A stretch of DNA of 64,000 nt, from assembly GCF_000716535.1 (NCBI RefSeq), contig NZ_JNWV01000013.1:62001-126000 (forward strand). Direction: 5' to 3'. This document shows, in pieces, positions 44,347 to 53,215 of this stretch. The notes under the pieces were generated by a model. The model searched no databases. It saw only the letters and a program-made list of their open reading frames with translations, and was not told the DNA's origin. A program made the translations under genes and the position numbers. This stretch comes from Streptomyces flaveolus (lineage in GTDB: Bacteria > Actinomycetota > Actinomycetes > Streptomycetales > Streptomycetaceae). Within the stretch, counting starts at the first letter, position 1, and each line of letters begins with the position of its first letter.

Positions 44347-45312
44347 GTGCACGTCTCAGCGGAACCCCTGGTCGACGTCCATGCCCATTTCGTGACACCC
44401 GCCTACGTCGAGGCGGCCCAGGCGGCCGGACACCGGCAACCCGACGGCATGCGCGGCTACCCGGCCTGGTCGGTGGCCGAGCACCTGGAGCTGATGGACT
44501 CCGCCGGGATACGGACCAGCGTGCTGTCGATCTCGTCCCCGGGCACCCACTTCGGTGACGACCGCGCCGCGCGGGCACTGACGCGCGAGGTCAACGAGTT
44601 CGCGGCCGACGTGCTGCGCGCGCACCCCGGACGGTTCGGGCACTTCGCGTCCCTCCCCCTGCCCGACGTGGACGGCGCGCTGACCGAGGCCGCTCACGCC
44701 CTGGACGTCCTCGGCAGCCACGGGGTGGCCCTGGAGACGAACGCCGCCGGCATCTATCCGGGCGACACGCGCCTGGAACCCCTCTGGCAGGAACTCGACA
44801 GCCGGGCGGCCGTCGTGTTCGTCCACCCCACCTCGCCGCCCTGCCACGAGCACGTCTCGCTGGACCGGCCCCGCCCGATGCTCGAATTCCTCTTCGACTC
44901 CGCGCGCACCGTCTCCGACCTCGTCTTCTCCGGAGTCCTGCGGCGTCACCCCCGCATCCGGTGGATCTTCACCCACGGGGGCGGCGCGCTGCCGCTGCTC
45001 ACCGACCGCATGGAGCTGTTCCGCACGGTGTTCGGCGTCGGGTCCGCCGACGGTCCCCCCGTGCAGGAGCAGCTGCGCGCCCTCTGGTTCGACATGGCCG
45101 GTACCCCCTTCCCGCACCAGGTGCCGGCCCTGACGCGGACCTTCGGCCACGACCGGCTCCTCTACGGCAGCGACTACTGCTGGACCCCGGCCGCCGGCAC
45201 CCTCGCCCAGGTCGCCTCCGTCGACGCGGCACCGCAGCCCGAGGCCGGGACCTGGCGCGAGCTGACCACCCGGAACGCGGCCCGGCTGCTTCCGTGGGTG
45301 GCGGACGTGTGA
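44347..45312 (+). CDS. Amidohydrolase-family protein (2-amino-3-carboxymuconate-semialdehyde decarboxylase-like)
   Basis: This 321-aa metal-dependent TIM-barrel enzyme has the N-terminal metal motif VDVHAHFVTP, then SVLSISSPGTHFGDDRAARA, LASLPLPDVDGALTEAAHAL, IFTHGGGALPLL (metal His) and a final catalytic Asp in LLYGSDYCWTP. The layout matches amidohydrolase_2/ACMSD-like decarboxylases. The GTG at 44347 is 4 nt after GGAGG; an ATG five codons earlier (44332) is possible. It follows the aldo/keto reductase after a terminator and a HTH relic, so it is probably transcribed separately. Confidence 0.87.
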   Translation: MHVSAEPLVDVHAHFVTPAYVEAAQAAGHRQPDGMRGYPAWSVAEHLELMDSAGIRTSVLSISSPGTHFGDDRAARALTREVNEFAADVLRAHPGRFGHFASLPLPDVDGALTEAAHALDVLGSHGVALETNAAGIYPGDTRLEPLWQELDSRAAVVFVHPTSPPCHEHVSLDRPRPMLEFLFDSARTVSDLVFSGVLRRHPRIRWIFTHGGGALPLLTDRMELFRTVFGVGSADGPPVQEQLRALWFDMAGTPFPHQVPALTRTFGHDRLLYGSDYCWTPAAGTLAQVASVDAAPQPEAGTWRELTTRNAARLLPWVADV

Positions 45313-45412
45313 CGGGCCGGCGTACCGCGTGGCCGCCCACCTCCCGGTCTCGCGGGCCGTGGCCGTCCTCGCGCGGGCCGCGGCCACTCGGCCGCCGCCC
45401 ACGCGGAGCGCC

Positions 45413-46477
45413 TCACCGGACGGCCGGCGGCGGTGGCAGGCGCAGGCCCGCGAGGTCCGGCGGGACGGGCGTGTCGGGCCGGAAGAACGGCGCGGACGGC
45501 CCGTCCTGCGCCGTGGCGGGGGCGTCGGTGAGGCGGAACCGGTCCCTGAGCCGGCCGTAGAAGTCGGTGGGGTGCAGGCGGATGAGCCGTACGCGGTCCG
45601 GGGCGCGGAAGACGCCGATCCAGTCCCCGGGGTCGAGGACCCCGCGCAGCTGGCCGTCGACGCTGACCGCGGCCTGTCCGGAGTGCGGCAGGACCCGCAG
45701 GGCGACGGGTTCGTCCGGCGCGACCACGATGCTGCGGTCGAAGGTCATGTGCGGCGCGATGGGGGTGAAGACGACCGCTTCCATGTGCGGGGAGAGGACG
45801 GGACCGCCGGCGGCGAAGCTGTAGGCGGTGGACCCGGTGGGGGTGGCGACGGCCAGCGCGTCGGCCGAGTAGGACGCCAGCAGCCGGCCGGCGATGTAGA
45901 CGCCGACGCTCACCTGGCGGTCACGGGACAGCTTCTCCAGGACGACGTCGTTGAGGGCGTTGACGTCCAGGGGGACGCCCCACCCGTCGCCCTCGGTGCT
46001 CTCGGGCCGGACCCGCGGGGCGGGCAGCGCCGGGCCGCGTCCGTAGAGCAGCAGGGCCTCCAGCCGCGGCGGGATCTCCAGGGGCCGGGACGCGCGCATG
46101 GTGAGGGTCATCCGCTCCTCCACGGTGGCGTGCCCCTGATGGACCGCGTCGAGGGCGGCCCTCACCCCGTGCACGGGCACCTCGGTGAGGAAGCCGACCT
46201 TGCCCAGGTCGACGCCCAGCACCCGGGCACCGCTCTTGACGGCGATCCGCGCGCCGCGCAGGAAGGTGCCGTCGCCGCCGAGGGTGACGACGAGATCCGG
46301 GTGGCCGGCGGCCGCGGCCTCCTCGCGTCCGCCCCGGCGGTGGTGGTCCTCGGCCCACACATCGATGTCGGTGCACGGTATGCCGTGGGCCTCGCTCCAG
46401 CTGTGCACGGTACGCGCCGCCTCGCGGGCGGCGGCCCGCCCCTGGTGGACGACGAGACCGATGCGATGTACGGGCAT
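45413..46477 (-). CDS. nadK: NAD kinase
   Basis: This 354-aa enzyme phosphorylates NAD to NADP. It has the GGDGT motif at residues 67-71 (VVTLGGDGTFLRGARIAVKS), VLGVDLGKVGFLTEV, the NE/D-type NALNDVVLEKLSRDR and the second conserved block LAVATPTGSTAYSFAAGGPV, then LSP and PHMTFDRSIVV. The C-terminus is longer than usual and Pro-rich. Many actinobacteria carry two or three NAD kinases; this copy is not beside recN or tlyA, so it is probably an accessory paralogue. It is divergent from a LuxR regulator. Confidence 0.93.
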   Translation of the reverse strand: MPVHRIGLVVHQGRAAAREAARTVHSWSEAHGIPCTDIDVWAEDHHRRGGREEAAAAGHPDLVVTLGGDGTFLRGARIAVKSGARVLGVDLGKVGFLTEVPVHGVRAALDAVHQGHATVEERMTLTMRASRPLEIPPRLEALLLYGRGPALPAPRVRPESTEGDGWGVPLDVNALNDVVLEKLSRDRQVSVGVYIAGRLLASYSADALAVATPTGSTAYSFAAGGPVLSPHMEAVVFTPIAPHMTFDRSIVVAPDEPVALRVLPHSGQAAVSVDGQLRGVLDPGDWIGVFRAPDRVRLIRLHPTDFYGRLRDRFRLTDAPATAQDGPSAPFFRPDTPVPPDLAGLRLPPPPAVR

Positions 46478-46563
46478 GGTGTCCTTCCGGAACAGTGACT
46501 CCGCGGCCTCAGTGAAGGTGAGTGTGCTGCCTTACGGATGATGTGAGGTCGCGGAACAACCTT

Positions 46564-46586
46564 GACATCACTTCCTGCGTGATGTC
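46564..46586. promoter_or_regulatory. Palindrome in the nadK / LAL divergent promoter
   Basis: GACATCAC (46564-46571) and GTGATGTC (46579-46586) form a perfect 8-bp inverted repeat with a 7-nt spacer. A TTGACA hexamer (46563-46568) overlaps the left arm. The site lies 87 nt upstream of nadK and 118 nt upstream of the LAL start, suitable for an operator acting on either. Confidence 0.55.
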
Positions 46587-46704
46587 CTGCCGATGCCGCG
46601 GGATTCTCCCCGCGAGCGGTGTCGGCCGCCCATACCTCCGCAGTCGGTGCGTTGCCGGGCAAGCCCGCCTTGATGCTCCCCGGCCCCTGGGGCAGACTTC
46701 GGGC

Positions 46705-47985
46705 GTGGAACAGCCCGGCGCGCAGCCCGAAACCCTGGTGGGGCGCCTCCCGGAGGCCGATTCCCTGCGGCAGTTCGTGCACCGCGCCCGGACGGACGGC
46801 GGCGCGCTGCTGGTGTCCGGCGATCCCGGTGTCGGGAAGACCGCGCTCCTGGACGCGACCGCCGAGACCGCCCGGTCGTCGGGGACGACGGTGCTGCGCG
46901 TGACCGGTACCGAGTTCGAGGCGGAGGTCAGCCACGCCGGACTCCACCAGGCCCTGCTCCCGCTGGTCGATCACCTCGCCGGACTGGGCGACGAGCAGGC
47001 CGCAGCGGTACGGGTGGCGCTGGGCTTCGAGACCGGTCCCGCGCCGGACCGGCTCCTGCTGTGCGGTGCCGTGACGATGCTGCTGCGCACGACGGCGGCC
47101 CGCACACCCTTGCTGCTGGTCCTCGACGACGTGCCCTGGCTCGACCGTGCCGGCGCGGTGGTCCTGAGCTTCGCCGCGCGCCGGCTCGCCGGCAGCAGGA
47201 CCGGGCTGCTGGCCGCTTTCCGGACCGGTTCGCCGGGCTACTTCGACGTCTCCGGACTCCCGGAGCTGACGGTGCGGCCCCTGGACGACGAGGCTGCCGG
47301 CCACCTGCTGACCGAACGGTTCCCCGGTCTCGACCCGCAGACGCGGGTCCGCGTGCTGGACACCGCCCAGGGCAATCCGCTCGCCCTGCTCGAACTGCCC
47401 CAGGCCCTGGAGGAGACGCGCCGCGGCCCGACCCGGTCCCTCCCCCGAGTGCTGCCGCTCGGGCAGCGGCTGCAGCGGCTGTTCGCCTCCCGCGTGGCGG
47501 TCCTCGCGGCGGCCTGCGCGGCCGTCGTGGCCCCCGACGAGGCGGCGGCGAGGCTGTTCGAACAGGCCCTGACGCTGCCCACGGCCGACGCATGGCCCTT
47601 CGACACCGCCCGGATCCGGCTGCTGTACGGAGAACGGCTGCGCCGCTCCCGGGCGGCGACCGAGGCACGCGTCCAGCTCAGACTGGCGCACACGGCCTTC
47701 CAGAAGCTGGGGGCCGTTCCGTGGGCGGCCCGCGCGGAGCGGGAACTGAGGGCCGCGGGCGAGGCCACCCGGACCGCCGCGGACGCCCGCGGCGTGGCCA
47801 CCCTGACCCCTCAGGAACTGGAGATCGCCCGGCTGGCGGCCTCGGGCCTGAGCAACAAGCAGATCGCCGAACGGCTGTACGTCTCGCCGCGCACCGTCAG
47901 CACTCACCTGTACCAGATCTTCCCGAAGCTGGGCATCACCAGGCGGGCGGCGCTGCGCGACGCCATCGGCGGCGACGAGGCCTAG
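46705..47985 (+). CDS. LAL-type LuxR regulator with a large internal deletion
   Basis: This 426-aa protein is about half the usual LAL length. The N-terminal ATPase has Walker A LLVSGDPGVGKTALLDA, Walker B-like LLLVLDDVPWLDRAG and the LQRLFASRVA end of the AAA region. This joins directly to LAAACAAVVAPDEAAARLFE, the last part of the TPR region, then WPFDTARIRLLYGERLRR and the HTH LTPQELEIARLAASGLSNKQ. Some 400 residues of the middle are missing in frame, at ~47490-47510. The HTH is intact, so it may still bind DNA. The GTG at 46705 is the first start before the ATPase fold. Confidence 0.82.
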   Translation: MEQPGAQPETLVGRLPEADSLRQFVHRARTDGGALLVSGDPGVGKTALLDATAETARSSGTTVLRVTGTEFEAEVSHAGLHQALLPLVDHLAGLGDEQAAAVRVALGFETGPAPDRLLLCGAVTMLLRTTAARTPLLLVLDDVPWLDRAGAVVLSFAARRLAGSRTGLLAAFRTGSPGYFDVSGLPELTVRPLDDEAAGHLLTERFPGLDPQTRVRVLDTAQGNPLALLELPQALEETRRGPTRSLPRVLPLGQRLQRLFASRVAVLAAACAAVVAPDEAAARLFEQALTLPTADAWPFDTARIRLLYGERLRRSRAATEARVQLRLAHTAFQKLGAVPWAARAERELRAAGEATRTAADARGVATLTPQELEIARLAASGLSNKQIAERLYVSPRTVSTHLYQIFPKLGITRRAALRDAIGGDEA

Positions 47986-47998
47986 CCAGGCGGGGGGC

Positions 47999-48772
47999 TC
48001 AGGCCGGTCCGGAGAAGAGGTGGTACTCGGCCACGGTCTCGAAACCGAGGCGCCGGTACAGCGGCTCGCCCATCGCGCTGGCCCCGAGCGCGGCGAGCCG
48101 CATCCCCCGTTCCCGCCCGGCTCGCAGCGCCGCACTGGTCAGCGCGCCGCCGATGCCGAGCCGGCGGTGGTCCTGGGCGACGTGGACGAGGAAGATGCCG
48201 GCCACTCCGTGCGCCATGATGACGACGGTCGTACCGACCACCCGGCCGTCCAGCACCGCGGCGAGACGCACGATGTCCGCGTTGTCGGGGCGTTTCTCCT
48301 CGGCGTTGACCACGTCGGCCTCCAGCCCCGGCGAGACGCCCATCGAGGCGCTGTAGGTGCGCACCAGCTCCGTCAGCCGGTCGTGGTCCCCGACCTCCTC
48401 GACCCGCAGGCCGGCGGGCGGTTCCCCGGTCTTCTCCACGCGGTCCAGGGTCCGGGCCATCAGCGGTACGGACCCCAGCGGCGCGGCCCCCAGTCCGGTG
48501 AGCACCCGGGGGGTGTCCGCCGGGCTGTCCGGACCGGCCCACCACCACCAGGGCACGCCCGCGAGCCGGGCCCGCGCGGACGCCATGGCCTCTTCGGCGG
48601 CGTCCAGCGACCGCAGCCGGACGACGCCGTTGAACTGCGGCTGGGCCAGACCGCTGCGGAACACCTCCGCCTCTTCCTCGGTCCGCTCCTCCAGGCCCCA
48701 TCCCATGAGGTACTGCCGGAAGTTGGCGGTCACCCGGGCCAACGAGTCCGCCGCGGCCGAGAGGGATTCCAT
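47999..48772 (-). CDS. GNAT-family N-acetyltransferase
   Basis: This 257-aa acetyltransferase has its GNAT fold in the C-terminal half. A beta4/alpha3 acetyl-CoA loop reads IFLVHVAQDHRRLGIGGALT, followed by SAALRAGRERGMRLAALGAS and EPLYRRLGFETVAEYHLF. The N-terminal half contains LAGVPWWWWAGPDSPADTPR and appears to be a degenerate second domain. The ATG at 48772 lies 8 nt after GGAGG. It converges with the LAL gene, only 13 nt between stops. The substrate is unknown. Confidence 0.88.
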   Translation of the reverse strand: MESLSAAADSLARVTANFRQYLMGWGLEERTEEEAEVFRSGLAQPQFNGVVRLRSLDAAEEAMASARARLAGVPWWWWAGPDSPADTPRVLTGLGAAPLGSVPLMARTLDRVEKTGEPPAGLRVEEVGDHDRLTELVRTYSASMGVSPGLEADVVNAEEKRPDNADIVRLAAVLDGRVVGTTVVIMAHGVAGIFLVHVAQDHRRLGIGGALTSAALRAGRERGMRLAALGASAMGEPLYRRLGFETVAEYHLFSGPA

Positions 48773-49274
48773 GCCCGTCGCCTCCATGACGTGCGGACGC
48801 CTCGATCCCCCTGGGCGGCCGGAACCGTTGGAAGGAAGCGGCCGGTGCCGGTGAAGGGGCGCGACGTCGATCGACCGGATACGTCGGCCCCTCGCCACTC
48901 TGCGGAGGGGCGGCGTGATCCGCGAGCCGGCCCGCGGTCCGCCCAGGGGGCCCGCGTCGGCACGGCGTTGCGGAGATCACCATACGCCGGTGGCGGATAC
49001 ACGTACAGCACGGGCGACGTCGGCGGCACCGGCCCCTTCGACCGCTGACCGGAAGGCCCTGAGGCGCAGACCACGACCGCCTCCCTCCATATCCCCCCTT
49101 GCGCCTGGGGAGGGGCCTTCGTGACCTCCGGTCCGCCCCAGGGCACGTGCTAACTTCTGGTGATCGGTGGGGGCGGTTCTCAGCCGCGAAGAGGCGGGCC
49201 GGGGTGAGGCGCCAGGCGCTCACCCGTTCGTGGGGGGTGCGGCCGGTCTGGTGGTGAGGGCATTGGACGGGGAC
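48773..49274. other. Divergent intergenic region between the GNAT and LAL genes
   Basis: About 500 nt without a credible gene. It should contain the promoters of both flanking genes. No clear operator was found, but an AT-richer stretch at 49140-49170 (GTGCTAACTTCTGGTGATC) may hold the LAL promoter. Confidence 0.4.
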
Positions 49275-52013
49275 ATGCTGTACGGGCGTGAGGCCGAGCT
49301 GCGGCTGCTGTCGGACCTCGTCTCCCGCGGCTTCGAAGGATCGGGCGGTGCCCTGCTGCTTCGTGGAGAGGCCGGCATCGGGAAGACCGCGCTGCTGCGC
49401 GCCGCCCGGGAAGCCGCCGTCACGCGCGGCGGCCGTGCCCTGTCGGCGCTCGGCGTGCAGTCCGAGGCGTCCGTTCCCTTCGCCGGACTCCACCAGCTGC
49501 TCAATCCGGTCCTCCTCGATCACGCCTCGTCCCTGCTGCCCCGCCAACGGCAGGCACTGTTCGCCGCATTCGGCATGGCCGACGGCGTGGCCCCCGAGAT
49601 GTTCTCCGTCGGACTCGCCTCGCTGGAGTTGATCAGCGGCCTGGCCGACGAGGCCCCTGTCGTCCTGCTGATCGACGACGCCCAGTGGATCGACAGGCCG
49701 AGCAGCGAGGTCCTCGCCTTCGTCGCCAGACGGCTCGAAGGGGAGCGGGTCGCCATGCTCATGGCCGTGCGCGAGGGCCACGACACCATGCTGAACGAAG
49801 CCGGTCTGGCCGAGATGCAGCTGACCAAGCTCGACGACGACGCGGCGGCCGCGCTGCTCCGGGAACGCGCGCCGCGACTCGCTGAATCCGTCCGCCAACG
49901 GCTCCTGGCAGTGGCCGCCGGCAACCCGCTGGCGCTGGTCGAACTGCCGGCCGCGCTGCCCGGGGACGGAAGCGTCCCGCGGACACTGCTGCCCTGGCTG
50001 CCCATCACCCGTCGCCTGGAGCGGTCCTTCCTCTCCCGTGCCTCGGAACTGCCCCGCCCGACCCGGACCGTGCTGCTGATCGCCGCCGCCGACGACGGAG
50101 GCGACCTCGCCGAGATCCTCCGGGCCGCGGAGATCCTGGCCGGCACGGCCCTCTCGGTGACCTCGCTGGAGCCGGCCGTCGACGCCGGGCTGATCGAGAT
50201 ACTGGGGCACGAGGTCCGCTTCCGGCACCCCCTGATCCGTTCCGCCGTCTACCACGCGGCCACCCCCTCCGGACGGCTGAGCGCGCACGCGGCACTGGCG
50301 AAGGCGCTGGCGGGACATCACGAACGCCGGGCTTGGCATCGTGCGGCGGCCACCCCCGGACCGGACGACGATGTGGCGCTCGACCTCGAACAAGCCGCCT
50401 TCAGGGCACTGACCCGGGGTGCTCCGCGCGCCGCGGCCGAGGCACTGTGGCAGGCGGCCCTGCGCAGCCGTCCGCAGACACACCGGGGCCGCCTGCTGCT
50501 GCGCTCGGCCGAGATCAACTTCGAGCTCGGCGAGGCCGTCACGGCACGCGGGCAGCTCGCCGAGGCGAAATCCGCCGAACTCGGCAGGGAGGAAAGGCTC
50601 CGCCTCACCCTGTGGACAGAGGCGCTCGACGAGGAGAGCTGGTTCAGCCCCGAGCGGGTACGGGCCTTCGCCGACGTGGCGGACCAGCTGGCCGGCGCCG
50701 ACTCCGCCGGTGCCGCGCTCGCGCTCAAAGCACTGTGGCCCTTGTCCATCGGGTGCTGGTACGGCAACCCGACGGAGGAGACACGCGGCCTCGTCGTGAA
50801 GGCGGCACGGCGCCTGCAGCGGGACGACAGCGAACCGATGGCCCTGTCCATCGCCGCCTGCGCGGACCCGGTGGGCGAAGCGGCCTGGGTCATCGACAGG
50901 ACGAGCCGGATCGCCCCGGGGGCCGTGGACGACCCCGCCGAGCAGCATGCGCTCGGTGCCTCCCTGACCGCGATCTGGGGGTTCGACCTGTCCTGGCCCT
51001 ACCTGGGCGCGGCCGTCGACGGCCTGCGTCAGCAGGGCCGCCTCGGACTGCTGGGCGAGGCCCTCGCGTCCCAGGCGTGGGCGGCGATCCCCCTCGGCAA
51101 GCACCGGCTGGCGCGCGCCGCGGCGGACGAGTCGCGGCGACTGTCCCGTGACACCGGCCGGCCGCGCTGGGCGTACGTCGCCGACCTGGCTCTGGCCACC
51201 CTCGCCAGCGAGCGCGGCGAGTTCGACACCGCGAACGAACTCATCCGCACCACCGAGGCGGAACTGCTCTCGGTGGGCGCGCAGTCGATCCTCGGCTTCG
51301 CCCAGTTCGCCAGAGGGCGCCACGCCATGGTCAGCAAGCAGTACAACGACGCGTACGAGCAGCTGGCGCGGGTGCTGGACCCGGCCGACATCACCTACCA
51401 CCCGTTCGTGGGCTACTGGGGCATCGCGGACCTCGTCGAGGCAGCGGTCCGCACCGGCCGCAAGGACGAGGCGGAACGCCATCACGCACGGCTCACCGCG
51501 CTGGCAGAGAAGACGACCGCTCCGTTCCTGGTGGCCATGGCCACCTGTACCCACCCCCTCGTCGTCGCCGACGACCAGGCGGAGCCGCTCTACCGGCGGG
51601 CCCTGGACAACCGGTTGCTGGCCAACTGGCCGCTGCACCGGGCACAGCTCCTGCTGGCCTACGGCCGCTGGCTGAGGCGCCGACGCCGCATCCTGGAGGC
51701 CCGTCGCCCGCTGCGGGCGGCCGTGGAGAGCTTCGACGCGCTGGGGGTCACCGCGTTCGGCGAGGACGCGCGGGCCGAACTTCGCGCGGCGGGTGAAGCC
51801 GTCGGCCGGCCGACACCGTCCACCGCGGACAGCCTCACCCCGCAGGAACTGCAGATCGCCAGAATGGCGGCGACCGGAATGACCAATCGCGAGATCGGCA
51901 CCCGCCTGTTCATCTCCCACCGGACCGTGGGCCAGCACCTTCGCCAGATCTTCCCGAAGCTCGGCATCACCTCTCGCGGTCAGCTGCACCTGGCCGATCT
52001 CGGCGGCGAATAG
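49275..52013 (+). CDS. LAL-family LuxR transcriptional regulator (full length)
   Basis: This 912-aa regulator has an N-terminal AAA ATPase with Walker A LLLRGEAGIGKTALLRAA, the sensor AGLHQLL motif, and Walker B-like VVLLIDDAQWIDRPS. A long TPR-like helical middle follows, then the C-terminal HTH LTPQELQIARMAATGMTNRE, IGTRLFISHRTVGQHLRQIF. This is the MalT/LAL architecture, with ATP-dependent activation. ATG 49275 (MLYGREAELRLL) matches usual LAL starts; in-frame GTGs at 49254 and 49167 are alternatives. It is followed by a hairpin terminator. The regulated genes are not evident. Confidence 0.92.
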   Translation: MLYGREAELRLLSDLVSRGFEGSGGALLLRGEAGIGKTALLRAAREAAVTRGGRALSALGVQSEASVPFAGLHQLLNPVLLDHASSLLPRQRQALFAAFGMADGVAPEMFSVGLASLELISGLADEAPVVLLIDDAQWIDRPSSEVLAFVARRLEGERVAMLMAVREGHDTMLNEAGLAEMQLTKLDDDAAAALLRERAPRLAESVRQRLLAVAAGNPLALVELPAALPGDGSVPRTLLPWLPITRRLERSFLSRASELPRPTRTVLLIAAADDGGDLAEILRAAEILAGTALSVTSLEPAVDAGLIEILGHEVRFRHPLIRSAVYHAATPSGRLSAHAALAKALAGHHERRAWHRAAATPGPDDDVALDLEQAAFRALTRGAPRAAAEALWQAALRSRPQTHRGRLLLRSAEINFELGEAVTARGQLAEAKSAELGREERLRLTLWTEALDEESWFSPERVRAFADVADQLAGADSAGAALALKALWPLSIGCWYGNPTEETRGLVVKAARRLQRDDSEPMALSIAACADPVGEAAWVIDRTSRIAPGAVDDPAEQHALGASLTAIWGFDLSWPYLGAAVDGLRQQGRLGLLGEALASQAWAAIPLGKHRLARAAADESRRLSRDTGRPRWAYVADLALATLASERGEFDTANELIRTTEAELLSVGAQSILGFAQFARGRHAMVSKQYNDAYEQLARVLDPADITYHPFVGYWGIADLVEAAVRTGRKDEAERHHARLTALAEKTTAPFLVAMATCTHPLVVADDQAEPLYRRALDNRLLANWPLHRAQLLLAYGRWLRRRRRILEARRPLRAAVESFDALGVTAFGEDARAELRAAGEAVGRPTPSTADSLTPQELQIARMAATGMTNREIGTRLFISHRTVGQHLRQIFPKLGITSRGQLHLADLGGE

Positions 52014-52026
52014 GGGGAACGCGGGT

Positions 52027-52052
52027 GCGGCCCGGTGCGGATACCGGGCCGC
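52027..52052. terminator. Bidirectional hairpin terminator
   Basis: A perfect 10-bp stem (GCGGCCCGGT / ACCGGGCCGC) with a 6-nt loop lies between the LAL stop and the convergent small membrane protein gene. Confidence 0.8.
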
Positions 52053-52061
52053 GGGACGGCG

Positions 52062-52538
52062 TCATCGAACGTCCACGCGGGCGCCTGGCGTACCGCCCGC
52101 GGACGCCTTCGCGCCGCACACGTCGGCCAGGGGCGGTACGCCGCTCAGGACGCTCCGGGCGCCGTCCCGCTGGATCGTCCAGGCCGAGCAGACCGTACGG
52201 TCGCCCCGCTCACCGCGCAGGACCAGGTACCGGAGGTCCTGGTAGGACTCCGCCGTCAGGCGCAGGCCGGCGACCGGCCGGACGAAGAGCCGGGTGAAGT
52301 ACTGGCTCGCGTACCGGGGGCCGACGCTGTCGGGTTCGAACAGCCGCTGGAAGGCGGCGGTGTCCCGGTCCCGGACGGCCGCCGTCGCGGCGGTCGCCAG
52401 CGCGCCGGTGCTCCCCGCCCCCCGGTCGGCCGGGGCCCCGCCGCCTTCTTCGTGGATGAAGTAGCAGACGACCGCCAGCCACAGGGCCACCAGGGCACAG
52501 ACCACCCACAGCAAGGAGATTCTCGGAATTCGCAGCAT
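52062..52538 (-). CDS. Small membrane-anchored hypothetical protein
   Basis: This 158-aa protein has one N-terminal helix (ISLLWVVCALVALWLAVVCY) and an outer domain of ~125 residues (AATAAVRDRDTAAFQRLFEP, YASQYFTRLFVRPVAGLRLT, RTVCSAWTIQRDGARSVLSG). The pattern of a helix, an Ala-rich TAAVRDRD helix and then beta strands recalls NTF2-like outer domains, but this is not certain. The ATG at 52538 directly precedes the membrane helix and has AAGGAG inside codons just after it, not before. It was not recognised by name. Confidence 0.72.
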   Translation of the reverse strand: MLRIPRISLLWVVCALVALWLAVVCYFIHEEGGGAPADRGAGSTGALATAATAAVRDRDTAAFQRLFEPDSVGPRYASQYFTRLFVRPVAGLRLTAESYQDLRYLVLRGERGDRTVCSAWTIQRDGARSVLSGVPPLADVCGAKASAGGTPGARVDVR

Positions 52539-52825
52539 GCTCGCATCTGCCGTCCGGAGGGGAAGGGAGTACGTCCGTCCACCAGGATGGCCGCCGCTCG
52601 CCCGCGCCGCGATGGAGCCGTCCCCACCGGCCCCGCCCCGCGGAGGTGGGGAGACCCCAAGGCCGGGATCGGGACCGCCGACGGTGACACCGGCTCGCTG
52701 TGCCCGGTGCTCCGCCCCGGGCGCCACGGACCGCGCATGTGCGGAAATCCCCCGTGCCGCGCCGAGCGGTAACGTGGGGCTGCCCCTATGGTTCATCACT
52801 CGGAGCACGAGGCATTCTGGTGAGC

Positions 52826-53215
52826 ATGTCCGTCAACATCGTGGTCGTGGACGACGACCCAGGATTCCGCCGCATCGCGAGGCTGCTGCTGACGGCGCGC
52901 GGTCTGCACGTCGTCGCGGAGTCGGAGGACGGCGCGTCGGCTCTGGCGGCGGTGCGTGCCCACCGCCCGGACGGACTGCTGCTCGACCTGCATCTTCCCG
53001 ACCATGACGGCGTGGCCGTCGCGCGCATGCTGCGCGAGGAGGACCGGCCGCCCCGGGTCGTGCTCACCTCCACCGAGCAGTCGTTCTGGTCCGCGGAGGA
53101 ACTGGAGCAGGCGGGAATCGAGTCCTTCATCGCCAAGGACCGGTTGTTCGACGCCGATCTCCGGGGCATCTTCCGCCCACCGCCCGAGACCGGGGCCGAG
53201 AGCCCTACTGTTTGA
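52826..53215 (+). CDS. Single-domain response regulator (receiver only)
   Basis: This 129-aa CheY-like receiver has an acidic pocket DDD at 9-11, phospho-acceptor Asp54 (LLLDLHLPDHDGVAVARML), a Thr/Ser switch in VVLTSTEQ and Lys104 (FIAKDRL). No output domain follows. Its 3' end overlaps the convergent NarL-type regulator gene by 11 nt. A GTG two codons upstream is an alternative start. It may act as a phosphate sink or partner for an orphan kinase. Confidence 0.85.
   Translation: MSVNIVVVDDDPGFRRIARLLLTARGLHVVAESEDGASALAAVRAHRPDGLLLDLHLPDHDGVAVARMLREEDRPPRVVLTSTEQSFWSAEELEQAGIESFIAKDRLFDADLRGIFRPPPETGAESPTV

Noticed and set aside
48135..51989. Very long minus-strand frame (over 1200 codons) antisense to the LAL gene
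   Set aside because: The translation is Gln/Arg/Gly-rich and without motifs, while the plus strand encodes a complete LAL regulator with all domains.
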